Source of the DNA: Paracoccaceae bacterium
Lineage (GTDB): Bacteria; Pseudomonadota; Alphaproteobacteria; Rhodobacterales; Rhodobacteraceae
Length of the DNA: 64,000 bases
Assembly: GCA_026706985.1 (NCBI GenBank)
Contig: JAPOXR010000052.1
Span: 1 to 64,000, forward strand
Reading direction: 5' to 3'
The position numbers and the translations under genes are program-made. The notes under the pieces were generated by a model, which saw only the letters and a list, made by a program, of their open reading frames with translations, had not been told where the DNA came from and made no database searches. Numbering within the stretch: the first letter of the stretch is position 1; every line of letters begins with the position of its first letter. Below are positions 53,067-62,370 of this stretch, piece by piece.

Positions 53067-54449
53067 ATGACGGTTGCATGGGAGAGATCCGGTTGGCGGC
53101 GGAAGCCCCGTATCCAGATGCCGGACTATCGTGACCCGGGCCGGGTGTCGGCAGTGGAAAGAGAGTTGAATGCGCTGCCACCGCTGGTTTTCGCCGGTGA
53201 AGTCAGAAACCTGCGGAGCCATCTGGCCAAGGTCTGCGAAGGTAAGGCCTTCCTGTTACAGGGCGGAGACTGCGCCGAGAGTTTTTCCGAATTCAATGCC
53301 GATGCCATCCGGGACACGTTCCGGGTATTGCTGCAGATGGCGGTGGTTCTGACCTACAGTGCCAAATGCCCGGTGGTGAAGGTCGGCAGGATGGCGGGGC
53401 AATTCGCCAAACCGCGCTCGGCGGCGACGGAATCACAGGATGGGGTCGAATTACCGAGCTACCGCGGTGATATTATCAACGGTATCGAGTTCAATGAAAA
53501 TGCCCGGCTTCCGGATCCGGACCGCATGCTCCGCGCCTATACCCAGGCTGCGGCGACGCTTAACCTGTTGCGTGCATTCAGCCAGGGTGGGTATGCCGAT
53601 ATCCATCATGTTCACTCCTGGACGCTTGGATTCACCGAGGCGAAGGAGGCTGAGAAATACCGCGGCCTCGCCGCACGCATAACCGATGCGCTCGATTTCA
53701 TGGAAGCTGCCGGCATCGATGCTGACCGTGTCGGTCGCCTGAAGCGTGTCGATTTCTACACCAGTCACGAGGCGCTGCTCCTGGAATATGAGGAGGCGTT
53801 GTGCAGGATTGACTCCACTTCCGGAAAACCCATCGCCGGCTCCGGGCATTTGATCTGGATCGGCGATCGCACCAGGCAGCCGGATGGTGCCCATGTTGAA
53901 TTCTGTCGTGGCGTACAGAACCCGATTGGGATCAAATGCGGGCCTTCGCTGGAAGTGTCCGACCTGCTGTCCTTGCTGGAGAGTCTGAACCCCGGAAACT
54001 TGCCGGGAAAAATCGTCCTGATATCACGATTCGGCAGGGGCAAAGTGGCAAATCATCTGCCGCGGCTGGTGCGGGCAGTGGAGCGCCAGGGAGCCAGCGT
54101 GGTATGGTGCTGTGATCCCATGCACGGCAATACGGTGAAATCCGACAGCGGTTACAAGACGCGCCGTTTCGACAGCGTGTTGGCTGAGGTCCGGGAATAT
54201 TTTTCAATTCACGCCGCCGAGGGAACTTATCCGGGGGGTGTGCATTTCGAAATGACCGGTAAAGATGTCACCGAATGCACCGGAGGCATCCGCGATGTCT
54301 CCGACGAGGATCTGCACGACCGCTACCATACCGCCTGCGATCCGAGGCTGAATTCCTCGCAGGCACTTGAACTGGCGTTTCTGGTTTCCGAGGAACTGTC
54401 AAAGCATCAATTCTCACGGTCGTCCGATAACCCGGTTGCGGCGGCCTGA
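53067..54449 (+). CDS. 3-deoxy-7-phosphoheptulonate synthase, class II
   Basis: 460-residue class II DAHP synthase, first enzyme of the shikimate pathway. Diagnostic segments are SGWRRKPRIQMPDY at the N-terminus, FLLQGGDCAESF, VVKVGRMAGQFAKPRS, GGYADIHHVHSW, WIGDRTRQPDGAHVEF, and VVWCCDPMHGNTVKS with the metal-binding residues. ATG 53067 matches the family N-terminus; the frame opens at 53049. The C-terminal end converges on olsA, leaving a 22-bp gap. Confidence 0.96.
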   Translation: MTVAWERSGWRRKPRIQMPDYRDPGRVSAVERELNALPPLVFAGEVRNLRSHLAKVCEGKAFLLQGGDCAESFSEFNADAIRDTFRVLLQMAVVLTYSAKCPVVKVGRMAGQFAKPRSAATESQDGVELPSYRGDIINGIEFNENARLPDPDRMLRAYTQAAATLNLLRAFSQGGYADIHHVHSWTLGFTEAKEAEKYRGLAARITDALDFMEAAGIDADRVGRLKRVDFYTSHEALLLEYEEALCRIDSTSGKPIAGSGHLIWIGDRTRQPDGAHVEFCRGVQNPIGIKCGPSLEVSDLLSLLESLNPGNLPGKIVLISRFGRGKVANHLPRLVRAVERQGASVVWCCDPMHGNTVKSDSGYKTRRFDSVLAEVREYFSIHAAEGTYPGGVHFEMTGKDVTECTGGIRDVSDEDLHDRYHTACDPRLNSSQALELAFLVSEELSKHQFSRSSDNPVAAA

Positions 54450-54471
54450 TTCCGGCATTCGCCCATCCGTG

Positions 54472-55287
54472 TTAAACGGCAGTCTGCTGCGCGTGTTCCA
54501 GGCCCGCGCGCACGATATTCTCGCAATGCGCGGCCAGCTGTTTCCGATCAGTGAAATCCCGCAAATCCACCGGTTGGTGAAATTCGATCCTGGCGCTGCC
54601 GCCACCCGGTTTTGACAGAACCGAGAACAGGCTCTCACCGAAACCGATCTCACCCCAATAAGCGTAATCCCCGGAATGTTCACCGCGCCGGTTCCAATAG
54701 CTGAGTGTCACCGGCTGCAGTTGGATTTGTGGACCGGCCCCGGTTCCGAAACATGCGGCGAACAGTGTCGATTTGAAAGCCAGTACCCGGCGGCCGTCAG
54801 TGCTTGTGCCCTCAGGGAAAAACACCAGCCTGTCGCCCACGGCAAGGCGTTGTCGAAACTCCACATGTTGCCGCAATGCCCGTTTCGGATCGCGTTCGAC
54901 GAAAACCGCTCCGGTCGCCTTTGCGAGAATTCCAATTCCGGGCCATCCGGCAACCTCGGATTTTGCCACGAAGATCAGGCGGGTTGCCGCGTTCAGGGTA
55001 AAAATATCCAGCCAACCGATATGGTTGGCCACGATGATGCCGCCGCCCTGCATCGGATAGCCAAGCTGAATCGATTTCAGTCCCATGATTCTCAGGCTTG
55101 CCTTGCAGGCAAGCTGCGTAATGCCGGGCGTCAGTGGCCGGCCCCAGGGCCATTCAAAGAGCCGTATGATGAGAAAGAGCACAAGCAATCCATAGATGAC
55201 AATGGCCATGAACAGCCATCGGAACAGGAATCGAATCCAGCGGATGAAACCGCTTTCCCGGCTCTCCGTCGGCGCTTTCCCGGTCAC
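54472..55287 (-). CDS. olsA: Lyso-ornithine lipid O-acyltransferase (PlsC family)
   Basis: 271-residue membrane acyltransferase of the 1-acyl-glycerol-3-phosphate acyltransferase family. A membrane anchor (about residues 14-42) precedes the catalytic NHIGWLD (N-H-x4-D) and FPEGTSTDG motifs. Its GTG start at 55287 overlaps the olsB stop (GTGA) and is preceded by GAGGGG; the frame extends to 55359. Next to OlsB, its second acyl transfer to the 3-hydroxy group of lyso-ornithine lipid is the likely reaction rather than phosphatidic acid synthesis. Confidence 0.88.
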   Translation of the reverse strand: MTGKAPTESRESGFIRWIRFLFRWLFMAIVIYGLLVLFLIIRLFEWPWGRPLTPGITQLACKASLRIMGLKSIQLGYPMQGGGIIVANHIGWLDIFTLNAATRLIFVAKSEVAGWPGIGILAKATGAVFVERDPKRALRQHVEFRQRLAVGDRLVFFPEGTSTDGRRVLAFKSTLFAACFGTGAGPQIQLQPVTLSYWNRRGEHSGDYAYWGEIGFGESLFSVLSKPGGGSARIEFHQPVDLRDFTDRKQLAAHCENIVRAGLEHAQQTAV

Positions 55288-56060
55288 TGAGCACCCCTCA
55301 CACGGACATAGCGCTCGCGCCTTCCTTCCATCATCCTGTGGGTATCGAGAATGAGGCACACATCGGTTGTATTGAAGTCATGATCAACAAATACTCCTTC
55401 TCCGACAAATCCACCCAATCGAAGATAGGATTTCAGCAGCGGCGGGATGGATCTGAGGGCAGCGCTCACATCCACCTGATCACAGGGTATCCGTCGTGGC
55501 AAAGCGTTTACCTGCAACGAACTCACCCGCAGCGACTCGGGTGCCAGATGACGGCAATGCAGGTAGGATAACGGATTCAACAGTTTCGTTGTATCTGTGC
55601 CGTGAAAACTGGCCACACCGAACATGATCTCGATTTCATGACTGAGAACATAATCCGCCAAGCCGTTCCAAAGGTGAAAAATCGCTGAGCCGCCACGATA
55701 ATCCGGATGCACACAGGAGCGGCCGAGTTCGACCAGGTTCCGCCCGGACCGAACAAGCGGTGACAGGTCGAACTCCGACGCCGAGTAAAACCCGCATTCC
55801 TCAGCCGCGACATCGTGGCGGAGCAGGCGGTACACCCCGACAACATGCTCCAGGGTATCTTGGTTCCGGTTTGAATCCACGAGCAGCAGATGATCGAAAT
55901 GGACGTCAAAGCGGTCAGATTCCAACTTCCTTGCATGATCGGCATCGGGTCCGGATGCGCCGAGTTCCTCGACGAACACCTTGTAGCGCAAGCGCTGCGA
56001 AGCCAGCAGATCCTGTTCGGACCCGGTCAGGCGGACGCTGAGTGACCCGGTCTCCGTCAT
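55284..56060 (-). CDS. olsB: L-ornithine N(alpha)-acyltransferase
   Basis: 258-residue GNAT-fold enzyme that transfers a 3-hydroxyacyl group from acyl-ACP to the alpha-amine of ornithine, the first step in ornithine lipid synthesis. Family motifs are LRYKVFVEELGA, FDHLLLVD, VGVYRLL, LVELGRSCVHPDYRGG (acyl-donor site) and FGVASFHGTD. It is followed by olsA with a 4-bp overlap. Ornithine lipids replace phospholipids in many alphaproteobacteria, often under phosphate limitation; no Pho box was recognised here. Confidence 0.93.
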   Translation of the reverse strand: MTETGSLSVRLTGSEQDLLASQRLRYKVFVEELGASGPDADHARKLESDRFDVHFDHLLLVDSNRNQDTLEHVVGVYRLLRHDVAAEECGFYSASEFDLSPLVRSGRNLVELGRSCVHPDYRGGSAIFHLWNGLADYVLSHEIEIMFGVASFHGTDTTKLLNPLSYLHCRHLAPESLRVSSLQVNALPRRIPCDQVDVSAALRSIPPLLKSYLRLGGFVGEGVFVDHDFNTTDVCLILDTHRMMEGRRERYVRVRGAQ

Positions 56061-56293
56061 AATGCGCTTTGCCGGAACGGGTTTGCCGCCGTCTGCTCCC
56101 CCTTTGCATCCGCAGGCTCCGGCGCAGCCTCAAGCAGAACCTGCGAACCGTCTATGACCAATTTTCCAGTGTTTTCAAAATTTACGGTGATCCGGTCTCC
56201 GACAATGGATTGAACCTGCCCGGTTCCCCAACTCTCCTGGTCCGGATTGAGAACCAGCATCCCCGGTTCCAGCAATGTGTTGAGTTCAAGCAT
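56057..56293 (-). CDS. DUF3553 family small protein
   Basis: 78-residue protein with a single SH3-like beta barrel: PGMLVLNPDQESWGTGQVQS, then IVGDRITVNFENTGKLVID, then a Gln/Ala-rich tail. The pattern matches DUF3553, which is also found at the C-terminus of UvrD/PcrA helicases and may bind RNA polymerase or DNA. It overlaps the carbonic anhydrase gene upstream by 8 bp and olsB downstream by 4 bp, forming a tight operon. Function is unknown. Confidence 0.82.
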   Translation of the reverse strand: MLELNTLLEPGMLVLNPDQESWGTGQVQSIVGDRITVNFENTGKLVIDGSQVLLEAAPEPADAKGEQTAANPFRQSAL

Positions 56294-56828
56294 GGTCAGA
56301 TTTTGATGCCGTCAACCCTTTCCGGTAGCGCGCGATATTTTCCCGGTAATGCTCCGCTGGCTGCGAATATTCCTGGATTTCTCCTTCATTCAATTCACGC
56401 ACAATCCGGGCCGGTGCACCAAGCAGAAGGGAATATGGAGGAAACCGCTTGTTCTCGGTTACCAACGCACATGCTCCGACGACCGAATGGTCGCCAATCT
56501 CGGCGCCGTTCAGAATTGTCGCTCCCATCCCGACCAGGCTGTTGTCGCCGATCCTGCACCCATGCAGCATGGCCCGGTGGCCGATCGTGCAGTTTTCTCC
56601 GATTATCAACGGAAAGCCCATATCCGTATGCAGAATGCAGGCCTCCTGGATATTTGATCCCCGGCCTACGGTAATCGGTTCATTGTCGCCGCGTAAAACC
56701 GCGCCGAACCAGACTGATACATCCTCCCCGAGGATGACATTTCCGATCAGATTTGCGTCCGGTGCCAGCCAGTGGCGCTCCGCGGAAGGGAGTTTCGGGC
56801 TTATGCCGTGCAGCGCGTAAATTCCCAC
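56286..56828 (-). CDS. Gamma carbonic anhydrase family protein
   Basis: 180-residue left-handed beta-helix protein with the typical hexapeptide repeats (GVLRGDNEPITVGRGSNIQE-like, split by short turns). The gamma-CA zinc ligands are expected at the histidines in CILHTDMG, GENCTIGHRAMLHGC; both regions are present. Members hydrate CO2 or have lost activity. It is 5 bp downstream of gmk. Confidence 0.9.
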   Translation of the reverse strand: MGIYALHGISPKLPSAERHWLAPDANLIGNVILGEDVSVWFGAVLRGDNEPITVGRGSNIQEACILHTDMGFPLIIGENCTIGHRAMLHGCRIGDNSLVGMGATILNGAEIGDHSVVGACALVTENKRFPPYSLLLGAPARIVRELNEGEIQEYSQPAEHYRENIARYRKGLTASKSDHA

Positions 56829-56833
56829 TCCCG

Positions 56834-57475
56834 CTAACCCCCGGCTTCATCCCTCAATTTTCTGACCATATCCGATACCCCGATCTGGCGATCACGGCGC
56901 AGTCTTTCCGCCTGCACAATCTGTTGAATCTGCCTGAACACGGCGTCCAGCCGGCTGTTGACCAACACATAATCATAATCCGCCCAGTGCAGGATTTCGT
57001 CTTTCGCCTTGGCCATTCTCTGTTCGATTGCCACGGGAGAGTCTTTACCACGATCCCGCAGGCGGTCCCGCAATGCCGCCATGCTCGGCGGAAGCACGAA
57101 AATCGCCACCGAATCGCCGCCGAACTCTGAATTCTTGATCTGCAACCCACCTTGCCAATCAATATCAAAAACCACGTCACACGACTCGGCGATCGCAAGC
57201 TGCACCGGTTTCAAGGGAGAGCCGTAATTATAGCCGAATACTTCCGCCGATTCGAGCAATTCGCCACGATCCTTCATCGCTGCGAAATCCTTTGGAGAGC
57301 AGAAATGGTAATCAACACCATTCACTTCACTTTCGCGGGAAGGGCGGGTAGTCGCGGAAACCGAAAACGTGACCGAGCGGTCCCATTCGGTGAGTTTTCT
57401 CGCAAGAGTGGTTTTGCCGGCACCGGACGGCGAAGATAGAATTATCAGTAAGCCCCGCCGCTTTTGTCCGGTCAT
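56834..57475 (-). CDS. gmk: Guanylate kinase
   Basis: 213-residue kinase converting GMP to GDP. The P-loop SSPSGAGKTT, TTRPSRESEVNGVDYHF (GMP binding) and VFDIDWQGG are diagnostic. ATG 57475 has GGAAGG 6 bp upstream; another ATG lies at 57481, and the frame extends to 57586 without homology. It heads the gmk-gammaCA-DUF3553-olsB-olsA run. Confidence 0.97.
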   Translation of the reverse strand: MTGQKRRGLLIILSSPSGAGKTTLARKLTEWDRSVTFSVSATTRPSRESEVNGVDYHFCSPKDFAAMKDRGELLESAEVFGYNYGSPLKPVQLAIAESCDVVFDIDWQGGLQIKNSEFGGDSVAIFVLPPSMAALRDRLRDRGKDSPVAIEQRMAKAKDEILHWADYDYVLVNSRLDAVFRQIQQIVQAERLRRDRQIGVSDMVRKLRDEAGG

Positions 57476-57600
57476 ATTCATCCTTCCGCGTAGAGCCGTC
57501 AAATAAATCGGGGCTCTAAAATGTGCGTCTTCTATGGCAAATGCTGCGGCTGATAAAGACCAATACCCAAATTGGCGGTGCCGCATACACCCCGGTGCCC

Positions 57601-58194
57601 TCAGAATCCGGCAAGCCCATGGCTGCTGTCATCCGAGCGCCAAACCCCTGGTTCAATCAACAGAAAATCGGCACAGTCTGACAGCTGATGGGCGGTATTG
57701 GCGGTAAGTCCGCCTTCCGCGACCGACGGAAGCACGGTGAATTCGTGCCACCATCTGAACAGTTCCGGCCGCGCCACTTCCCGACCATCCGGCCCGGTAT
57801 GGAAAACCGGCCCAAAGGATACGTAATCCGCGCCGGCTTCGCCCGCCCGTATCCCCGCATGCCTTGTGGTGCCGCAATTGGCACCGACCGTGTATTCGGA
57901 ACCAAGGAGTGCACGGGCCGAGCGGACCTGACCCGGCCCACCGCTCAGATGCACACCGTCCAATCCCAGTGGCCGCACCAAATCGGAACGATTTTCAACG
58001 AGTACCGACAGATTTTGTCCGTCAGTCATCCGCAGCAGTATTTCGGAAGCTTGTTTCAGATCATCGTCGGCGTCCGCTGAGAGACCGAGCCGGATGCTGG
58101 CAACGCGCGGATGCTCCATCGCCCGCTGCAATCCGACGCAGAATTTCCCGGGATGGAACTCGCTGTCGGTAAGCAGACAGAGTTGGGCAACCAT
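57601..58194 (-). CDS. Thiamine phosphate synthase-like protein
   Basis: 198-residue TIM-barrel protein of the ThiE/TenI family. LSVLVENRSDLVRPLGLDGVHL and ANCGTTRHAGIRAGEAGADYVSFGPVF include the pyrophosphate and phosphate-binding loops, each broken by short turns. The usual thiazole-phosphate loop GG near GLTANTA is retained. Catalytic ThiE members contain an S/R pair in the first loop that I cannot confirm here, so the protein may be a TenI-like or alternative family member. ATG 58194 gives the conserved start. It is divergent from trmJ with a 150-bp gap. Confidence 0.78.
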   Translation of the reverse strand: MVAQLCLLTDSEFHPGKFCVGLQRAMEHPRVASIRLGLSADADDDLKQASEILLRMTDGQNLSVLVENRSDLVRPLGLDGVHLSGGPGQVRSARALLGSEYTVGANCGTTRHAGIRAGEAGADYVSFGPVFHTGPDGREVARPELFRWWHEFTVLPSVAEGGLTANTAHQLSDCADFLLIEPGVWRSDDSSHGLAGF

Positions 58195-58344
58195 CAGCCT
58201 GTATTCCAAATTGCATCAACAGCCGGACATTACGAAGATTTCACTCTGTGCCGCAAGGCGGTGACAAAACTCCGCGCCGCGATTGCCGCAGATGAGCGTA
58301 ACCGGTATCAGACCGCCATTCGGTGCAAAGGAGCGACAATACCC

Positions 58345-59130
58345 GTGTCCGAAATGGCCCAGGAGCCGGTAATCATACTGGTAAGGCCGCAGCTTGGTGA
58401 GAATATCGGAGCCGCGGCACGCGGTATGCTGAATTTCGGGCTGCGGAGGCTGCGCCTCGTCGACCCGCGCGATGGCTGGCCGAACCCCGCCGCCGCCGCG
58501 ATGGCGAGCGGTGCCGGACGGGTGCTGGATGCGGCTTCCATCTATCCGGATGTGGAGTCTGCCCTGGAAGGCGTTTCCTATGTGGTGGCGACAAGCGCAA
58601 GGAAACGGGAGCTGGTAAAGCCGGTGATACCGCCGGAAGGCGCGATGACCGAACTCCGTTCGCGTATCCGGGCCGGACAGCGCCCCGCGATCCTTTTCGG
58701 ACCGGAACGCACCGGGTTGGAAAATTCTGAACTGGTATATGCCAACAGTATTGTTGAAGTTCCGGTGAACCCGGAATTCAGATCGATCAACCTGGCGCAG
58801 TGTGTGTTTCTGCTGGCTTATGAATGGATGCGGAGCGCGGCGCATTCCGACACTCGATCTCAATCCGCTCCAGTGCCGGCGGATGCAGGTGAAAAGTCAC
58901 ACTTTATCCATACGCTCATGCAGGATCTGGATCGTGCCGGGTTTTTTTGGCCACCGGAAAAATCGCCGGGAATGCGGCAGAATTTGAAAAACCTTTTCAT
59001 GAGGATGGAGTTGTCCGGCCCGGAGGTGAGGACATTGCACGGTGTGCGGCGCGCGCTGCAGCGCCGGACGCCGAGTGGCGGTAGCGAAGCACCGGCGGTC
59101 ATGCAGGCAGATGGGGGTTGTGGTGAGTAA
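58345..59130 (+). CDS. trmJ: SPOUT family tRNA/rRNA 2'-O-methyltransferase (TrmJ-like)
   Basis: 261-residue knotted SPOUT methyltransferase. The conserved segments are VIILVRPQLGENIGAAARGMLNFGL, LVDPRDGWPN (motif 1), FGPERTGLENSELVYANSIVEVP (motif 2 and knot) and INLAQCVFLLAYEW (motif 3), each broken where needed. TrmJ methylates ribose at position 32 of tRNAs. GTG 58345 is chosen with AAGGAG upstream; ATG 58354 is the alternative. It overlaps ctaA by 8 bp. Confidence 0.88.
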   Translation: MSEMAQEPVIILVRPQLGENIGAAARGMLNFGLRRLRLVDPRDGWPNPAAAAMASGAGRVLDAASIYPDVESALEGVSYVVATSARKRELVKPVIPPEGAMTELRSRIRAGQRPAILFGPERTGLENSELVYANSIVEVPVNPEFRSINLAQCVFLLAYEWMRSAAHSDTRSQSAPVPADAGEKSHFIHTLMQDLDRAGFFWPPEKSPGMRQNLKNLFMRMELSGPEVRTLHGVRRALQRRTPSGGSEAPAVMQADGGCGE

Positions 59131-60238
59131 GAGCCGGAAACTCTTTGAGGAAGTCGATCACCGGCGGGAGACCCCGGTGCCGGACACGGGGCCGGGTGGC
59201 ACTTCCGCCATACGGATTTGGCTTGCCATTCTGTTGCTGCTGACGCTGGCTACAATTCTCCTGGGTGGTCTTACCCGGCTCACCGACTCCGGACTTTCGA
59301 TCACCGAATGGAAACCGTTGACCGGTATTCTGCCGCCGCTCAGTGACATCGCCTGGAGCACGGAGTTTGCCAAATATCAGGTCATTCCCGAATTCAGACT
59401 GCAGAATTCGGAAATGGATCTGGACAGCTTCAAGGCCATCTATTGGTGGGAATGGACGCATCGACAACTCGGCCGTCTCGTCGGCCTTGTATGGTTTGCC
59501 GGATTCGCCTGGTTCGCATGCCGCCGGGAATTACGTTCCCGCCGCCTTATGGGATCGACCGTGATCGGCGGATTGATTGCGCTTCAAGGCGCGGTCGGCT
59601 GGTGGATGGTGGCCAGCGGATTGACCGGGGATGCGCTGGATGTCGCACCTTACCGGCTGGCCATTCATCTCGGCCTCGCATTCGCCATTACCGGGTTGTT
59701 GCTTTGGCAGCTTCAGCATCTGAGCCGTGATCACCATGTCCATTTGCAGGCGCGGCGGGAGCGGGAAGGAACACTTGAATTACCCTCGCTTGTATTGATG
59801 TGCCTTGTCTTTCTGCAGATCCTGGCAGGCGGCATTGTAGCCGGCAATGATGCCGGTGCCGCATTTCCGACCTGGCCGCTGATGAATGGTGAGTTCTTCC
59901 CCGCCGACAGTTTCTCAAACACACCATTTCTGACAAATTTTGTTGAAAATCTCTCCCTGGTGACATTCATGCACCGCTCAATCGGCTATCTGACCGTGCT
60001 TTCCGCGGCTCTAGCCTGGTGGATGAGCCGGAGCAGCGCGCGCCTGCAGTCAAAGCGCGGTTTCACCTGGATGCTGGGTCTGATCCTGGGCCAAAGCACG
60101 CTTGGAATTCTGACATCTCTCCATGCCGCGTCAACACCAACGGCGATTCTACATCAGCTCGGCGCCATCATTGTTTTCAGCGCCGCAATCCGGTTGCGTT
60201 ACATCTGCATGTATCCCGAATTGATCCGCCGAGGCTGA
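59123..60238 (+). CDS. ctaA: Heme A synthase
   Basis: 371-residue inner membrane protein that oxidises heme O to heme A for cytochrome oxidase. Eight membrane segments are predicted. Alphaproteobacterial-type motifs are GGLTRLTDSGLSITEWKPL, WEWTHRQLGRLVGLVW (first heme-ligand histidine), AGNDAGAAFPTWPLMNG and MHRSIGYLTVL. GTG 59123 with GGGGG upstream is the likely start; the frame extends to 59042. Confidence 0.95.
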   Translation: MSKSRKLFEEVDHRRETPVPDTGPGGTSAIRIWLAILLLLTLATILLGGLTRLTDSGLSITEWKPLTGILPPLSDIAWSTEFAKYQVIPEFRLQNSEMDLDSFKAIYWWEWTHRQLGRLVGLVWFAGFAWFACRRELRSRRLMGSTVIGGLIALQGAVGWWMVASGLTGDALDVAPYRLAIHLGLAFAITGLLLWQLQHLSRDHHVHLQARREREGTLELPSLVLMCLVFLQILAGGIVAGNDAGAAFPTWPLMNGEFFPADSFSNTPFLTNFVENLSLVTFMHRSIGYLTVLSAALAWWMSRSSARLQSKRGFTWMLGLILGQSTLGILTSLHAASTPTAILHQLGAIIVFSAAIRLRYICMYPELIRRG

Positions 60239-60269
60239 AACACGCTCCGGCTCAGAAAAGGATTCCCGA

Positions 60270-61799
60270 ATGAACAGCGGCACCAGAACCGAAGGTAATT
60301 CGAGTGACTATGAAATGCTGTTGCGGTTCCACCGCGAGACGGCTGCATTGGAGCAGCTCGGTGAGCTGGCCGGTTGGGACCAGGAAACTTTCATGCCGCC
60401 ACAGGCCGTCGAACAGCGGTCAGAGCAGATCAGCGCACTCACACGGGTTATCCATAACCGCATGGTTTCAAATGAGTTCGGGGATTTGATCGCTGCCGCC
60501 GGAGGCACCGGTTCAGACCAAGTTGCCGGCGCCAACCTGCGCTTGCTGCGGGTCAGGCGGCGACGCGCGATGGCAGTCCCGGCTGACTTGGCGGTTGCGA
60601 TCGCGCGTGAGACGGTGATGGCCGTGAGCGCCTGGCAGCAGGCCAGGAAGTCCGAGGACAGTTCGGTCTTTCTTCCCAATTTGAAGACGATCATCCGGCT
60701 TAAGCGCGAGGAGGCATCCCACCTTGCCGAGGGCGGGGACAAATACGCGGCATTACTATCAGTTTTTGAACCCGGAATTCCTTCCGATTGGCTGGACGGG
60801 CTTTTCCGCCGCCTTCACGACCGGTTGAAACATCTGCGTGATGCGGCGATCGATACCGGTGCCAGGACGCCGGAACTCAGCGCCCGGTTTCAACGCAGCC
60901 GGCAGTTGGAGCTGGCACGGATTATTGCCGGTTCCTTCGGTTATGACTGGAATCGGGGCCGTCTTGACCAATCGGCACATCCCTTCACCTCGGGCAGCTG
61001 CGATGATGTGAGGATCACCACCCGCGTGGATGAGAGCGACCCTTACAATTGCCTTTATTCAACCATCCATGAAACCGGGCACGGCATCTATGAGCAGAAC
61101 ATCCTCAAAGATTATGCTTTCATGCCGGTCGCCGGTGGTGCCTCCTTCGGCGTTCATGAGAGCCAGTCGCGCTTCTTTGAAAACCAGGTCGCACGCTCCC
61201 GCGCCTATTGCAGCTGGCTGTACCGGAAGTTGGGTGCCACATTCGGCGAATTCGGCATTGAAGATGAGCGCCAGTTCTTTGCCCATGTCAACCGGCTCCA
61301 ACGCGGCCATATCCGGACCGAATCCGATGAGATTCAGTATAATCTGCACATTATGCTGCGCTACGATCTGGAACGGAAATTGATTGCAGGTGAGTTGGAG
61401 GTGAATGATCTTGAGGAGGCATGGAATTCACAGTTCGCTGCCGATTTCGGCTTTGCCGTCGACAGCCCGTCCCACGGAATGTTGCAGGATATCCATTGGG
61501 CGGCTGGGCTCATCGGCTATTTTCCAACCTATACTCTCGGCAATATCTATAGCGGCTGCCTGCATGACGCGCTGCGCCGGGACATTCCGGATCTTGATGA
61601 TTATCTGCGGCAAGGCGATCCGATGCCGGCGGTCGAGTGGATGAAAACCAACATACAGCAATATGGGGCAGTCTTTCAGCCTTTGAAGTTGATACGGCGG
61701 GCCACCGGCGGGGAAGTGTCGGAATTGCCGCTGATCAAATATCTGGAAGAGAAATTCTCGGATCTTCATGGTGTCGGACTTGCCTTGCAGGCTTCATGA
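60270..61799 (+). CDS. Metallocarboxypeptidase M32 (Taq type)
   Basis: 509-residue cytosolic zinc carboxypeptidase. Motif H267-E-T-G-H271 in STIHETGHGIYEQN is the zinc site; downstream GVHESQSRFFENQVARSR contains the third ligand and DEIQYNLHIMLRYDLE is a conserved M32 helix. The ORF begins with an ATG 32 bp after ctaA. Function is probably general peptide degradation. Confidence 0.95.
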   Translation: MNSGTRTEGNSSDYEMLLRFHRETAALEQLGELAGWDQETFMPPQAVEQRSEQISALTRVIHNRMVSNEFGDLIAAAGGTGSDQVAGANLRLLRVRRRRAMAVPADLAVAIARETVMAVSAWQQARKSEDSSVFLPNLKTIIRLKREEASHLAEGGDKYAALLSVFEPGIPSDWLDGLFRRLHDRLKHLRDAAIDTGARTPELSARFQRSRQLELARIIAGSFGYDWNRGRLDQSAHPFTSGSCDDVRITTRVDESDPYNCLYSTIHETGHGIYEQNILKDYAFMPVAGGASFGVHESQSRFFENQVARSRAYCSWLYRKLGATFGEFGIEDERQFFAHVNRLQRGHIRTESDEIQYNLHIMLRYDLERKLIAGELEVNDLEEAWNSQFAADFGFAVDSPSHGMLQDIHWAAGLIGYFPTYTLGNIYSGCLHDALRRDIPDLDDYLRQGDPMPAVEWMKTNIQQYGAVFQPLKLIRRATGGEVSELPLIKYLEEKFSDLHGVGLALQAS

Positions 61800-61803
61800 A
61801 TCA

Positions 61804-62235
61804 ATGCGCTCTCCGGCGAAAATGAGTGTCGATGAACTGCACCGGTTTCTGGCAATCCATTTTCCGCAGGTCTCGGATTCGATTCACATCGAAGAGTTGG
61901 GAAACGGCTTCGGCAAAATCCGCTACCGGGTAGGGGGTCAAAATCTACGGCCGGGTGGAACCGTGGCCGGGCCGACCATGTTTCTCCTCGCCGATGTCTC
62001 GATCTACGTGCTGGTTCTGGCTGCTATCGGGCCCAGGGAACTTGCTGTGACCACCAATTGTTCGATTGATTTCATGCGCAGACCGGCGCCTGATGATTTG
62101 CTCGCGCATGCCAGACTTCTGAAGCTGGGGAGACGGTTGGCAGTCGGCGATGTTCTGATTTATTCCGCCGGCATGGCTGAACCGGTCGCGCGCGCCGGGG
62201 TTACCTACTCCATACCGGTGGATACCACTCGATAG
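61804..62235 (+). CDS. PaaI family hotdog thioesterase
   Basis: 143-residue hotdog-fold acyl-CoA thioesterase. LRPGGTVAGPTMFLLADVSIYVLVL carries the hotdog helix with the catalytic aspartate in a typical position, and TNCSIDFMRRP is the conserved strand after it. The start is uncertain between ATG 61804 and ATG 61822 (MSVDEL); both lie just after the M32 stop. It precedes rplM, an arrangement found in Rhodobacterales. Confidence 0.83.
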   Translation: MRSPAKMSVDELHRFLAIHFPQVSDSIHIEELGNGFGKIRYRVGGQNLRPGGTVAGPTMFLLADVSIYVLVLAAIGPRELAVTTNCSIDFMRRPAPDDLLAHARLLKLGRRLAVGDVLIYSAGMAEPVARAGVTYSIPVDTTR

Positions 62236-62257
62236 AATCGGGAAATCATTGTGGTAA

Positions 62258-62263
62258 TATAAT
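62258..62263 (+). promoter_or_regulatory. Possible -10 element upstream of rplM
   Basis: A perfect TATAAT lies 107 bp upstream of the rplM start, in an AT-rich intergenic stretch of about 135 bp. No good -35 hexamer lies at the proper distance, so this is a weak call. A TTGACC at 62312-62317 may mark a second promoter. Confidence 0.35.
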
Positions 62264-62370
62264 ACAACAGTCCTTTTGTGTGATAAATCAACAATTAAGT
62301 TGTGTTTGTGGTTGACCTCACAAAAAATACCGCTAGAGGAGCCGGGTGGTTCAACATAGTGAGTGCGGAT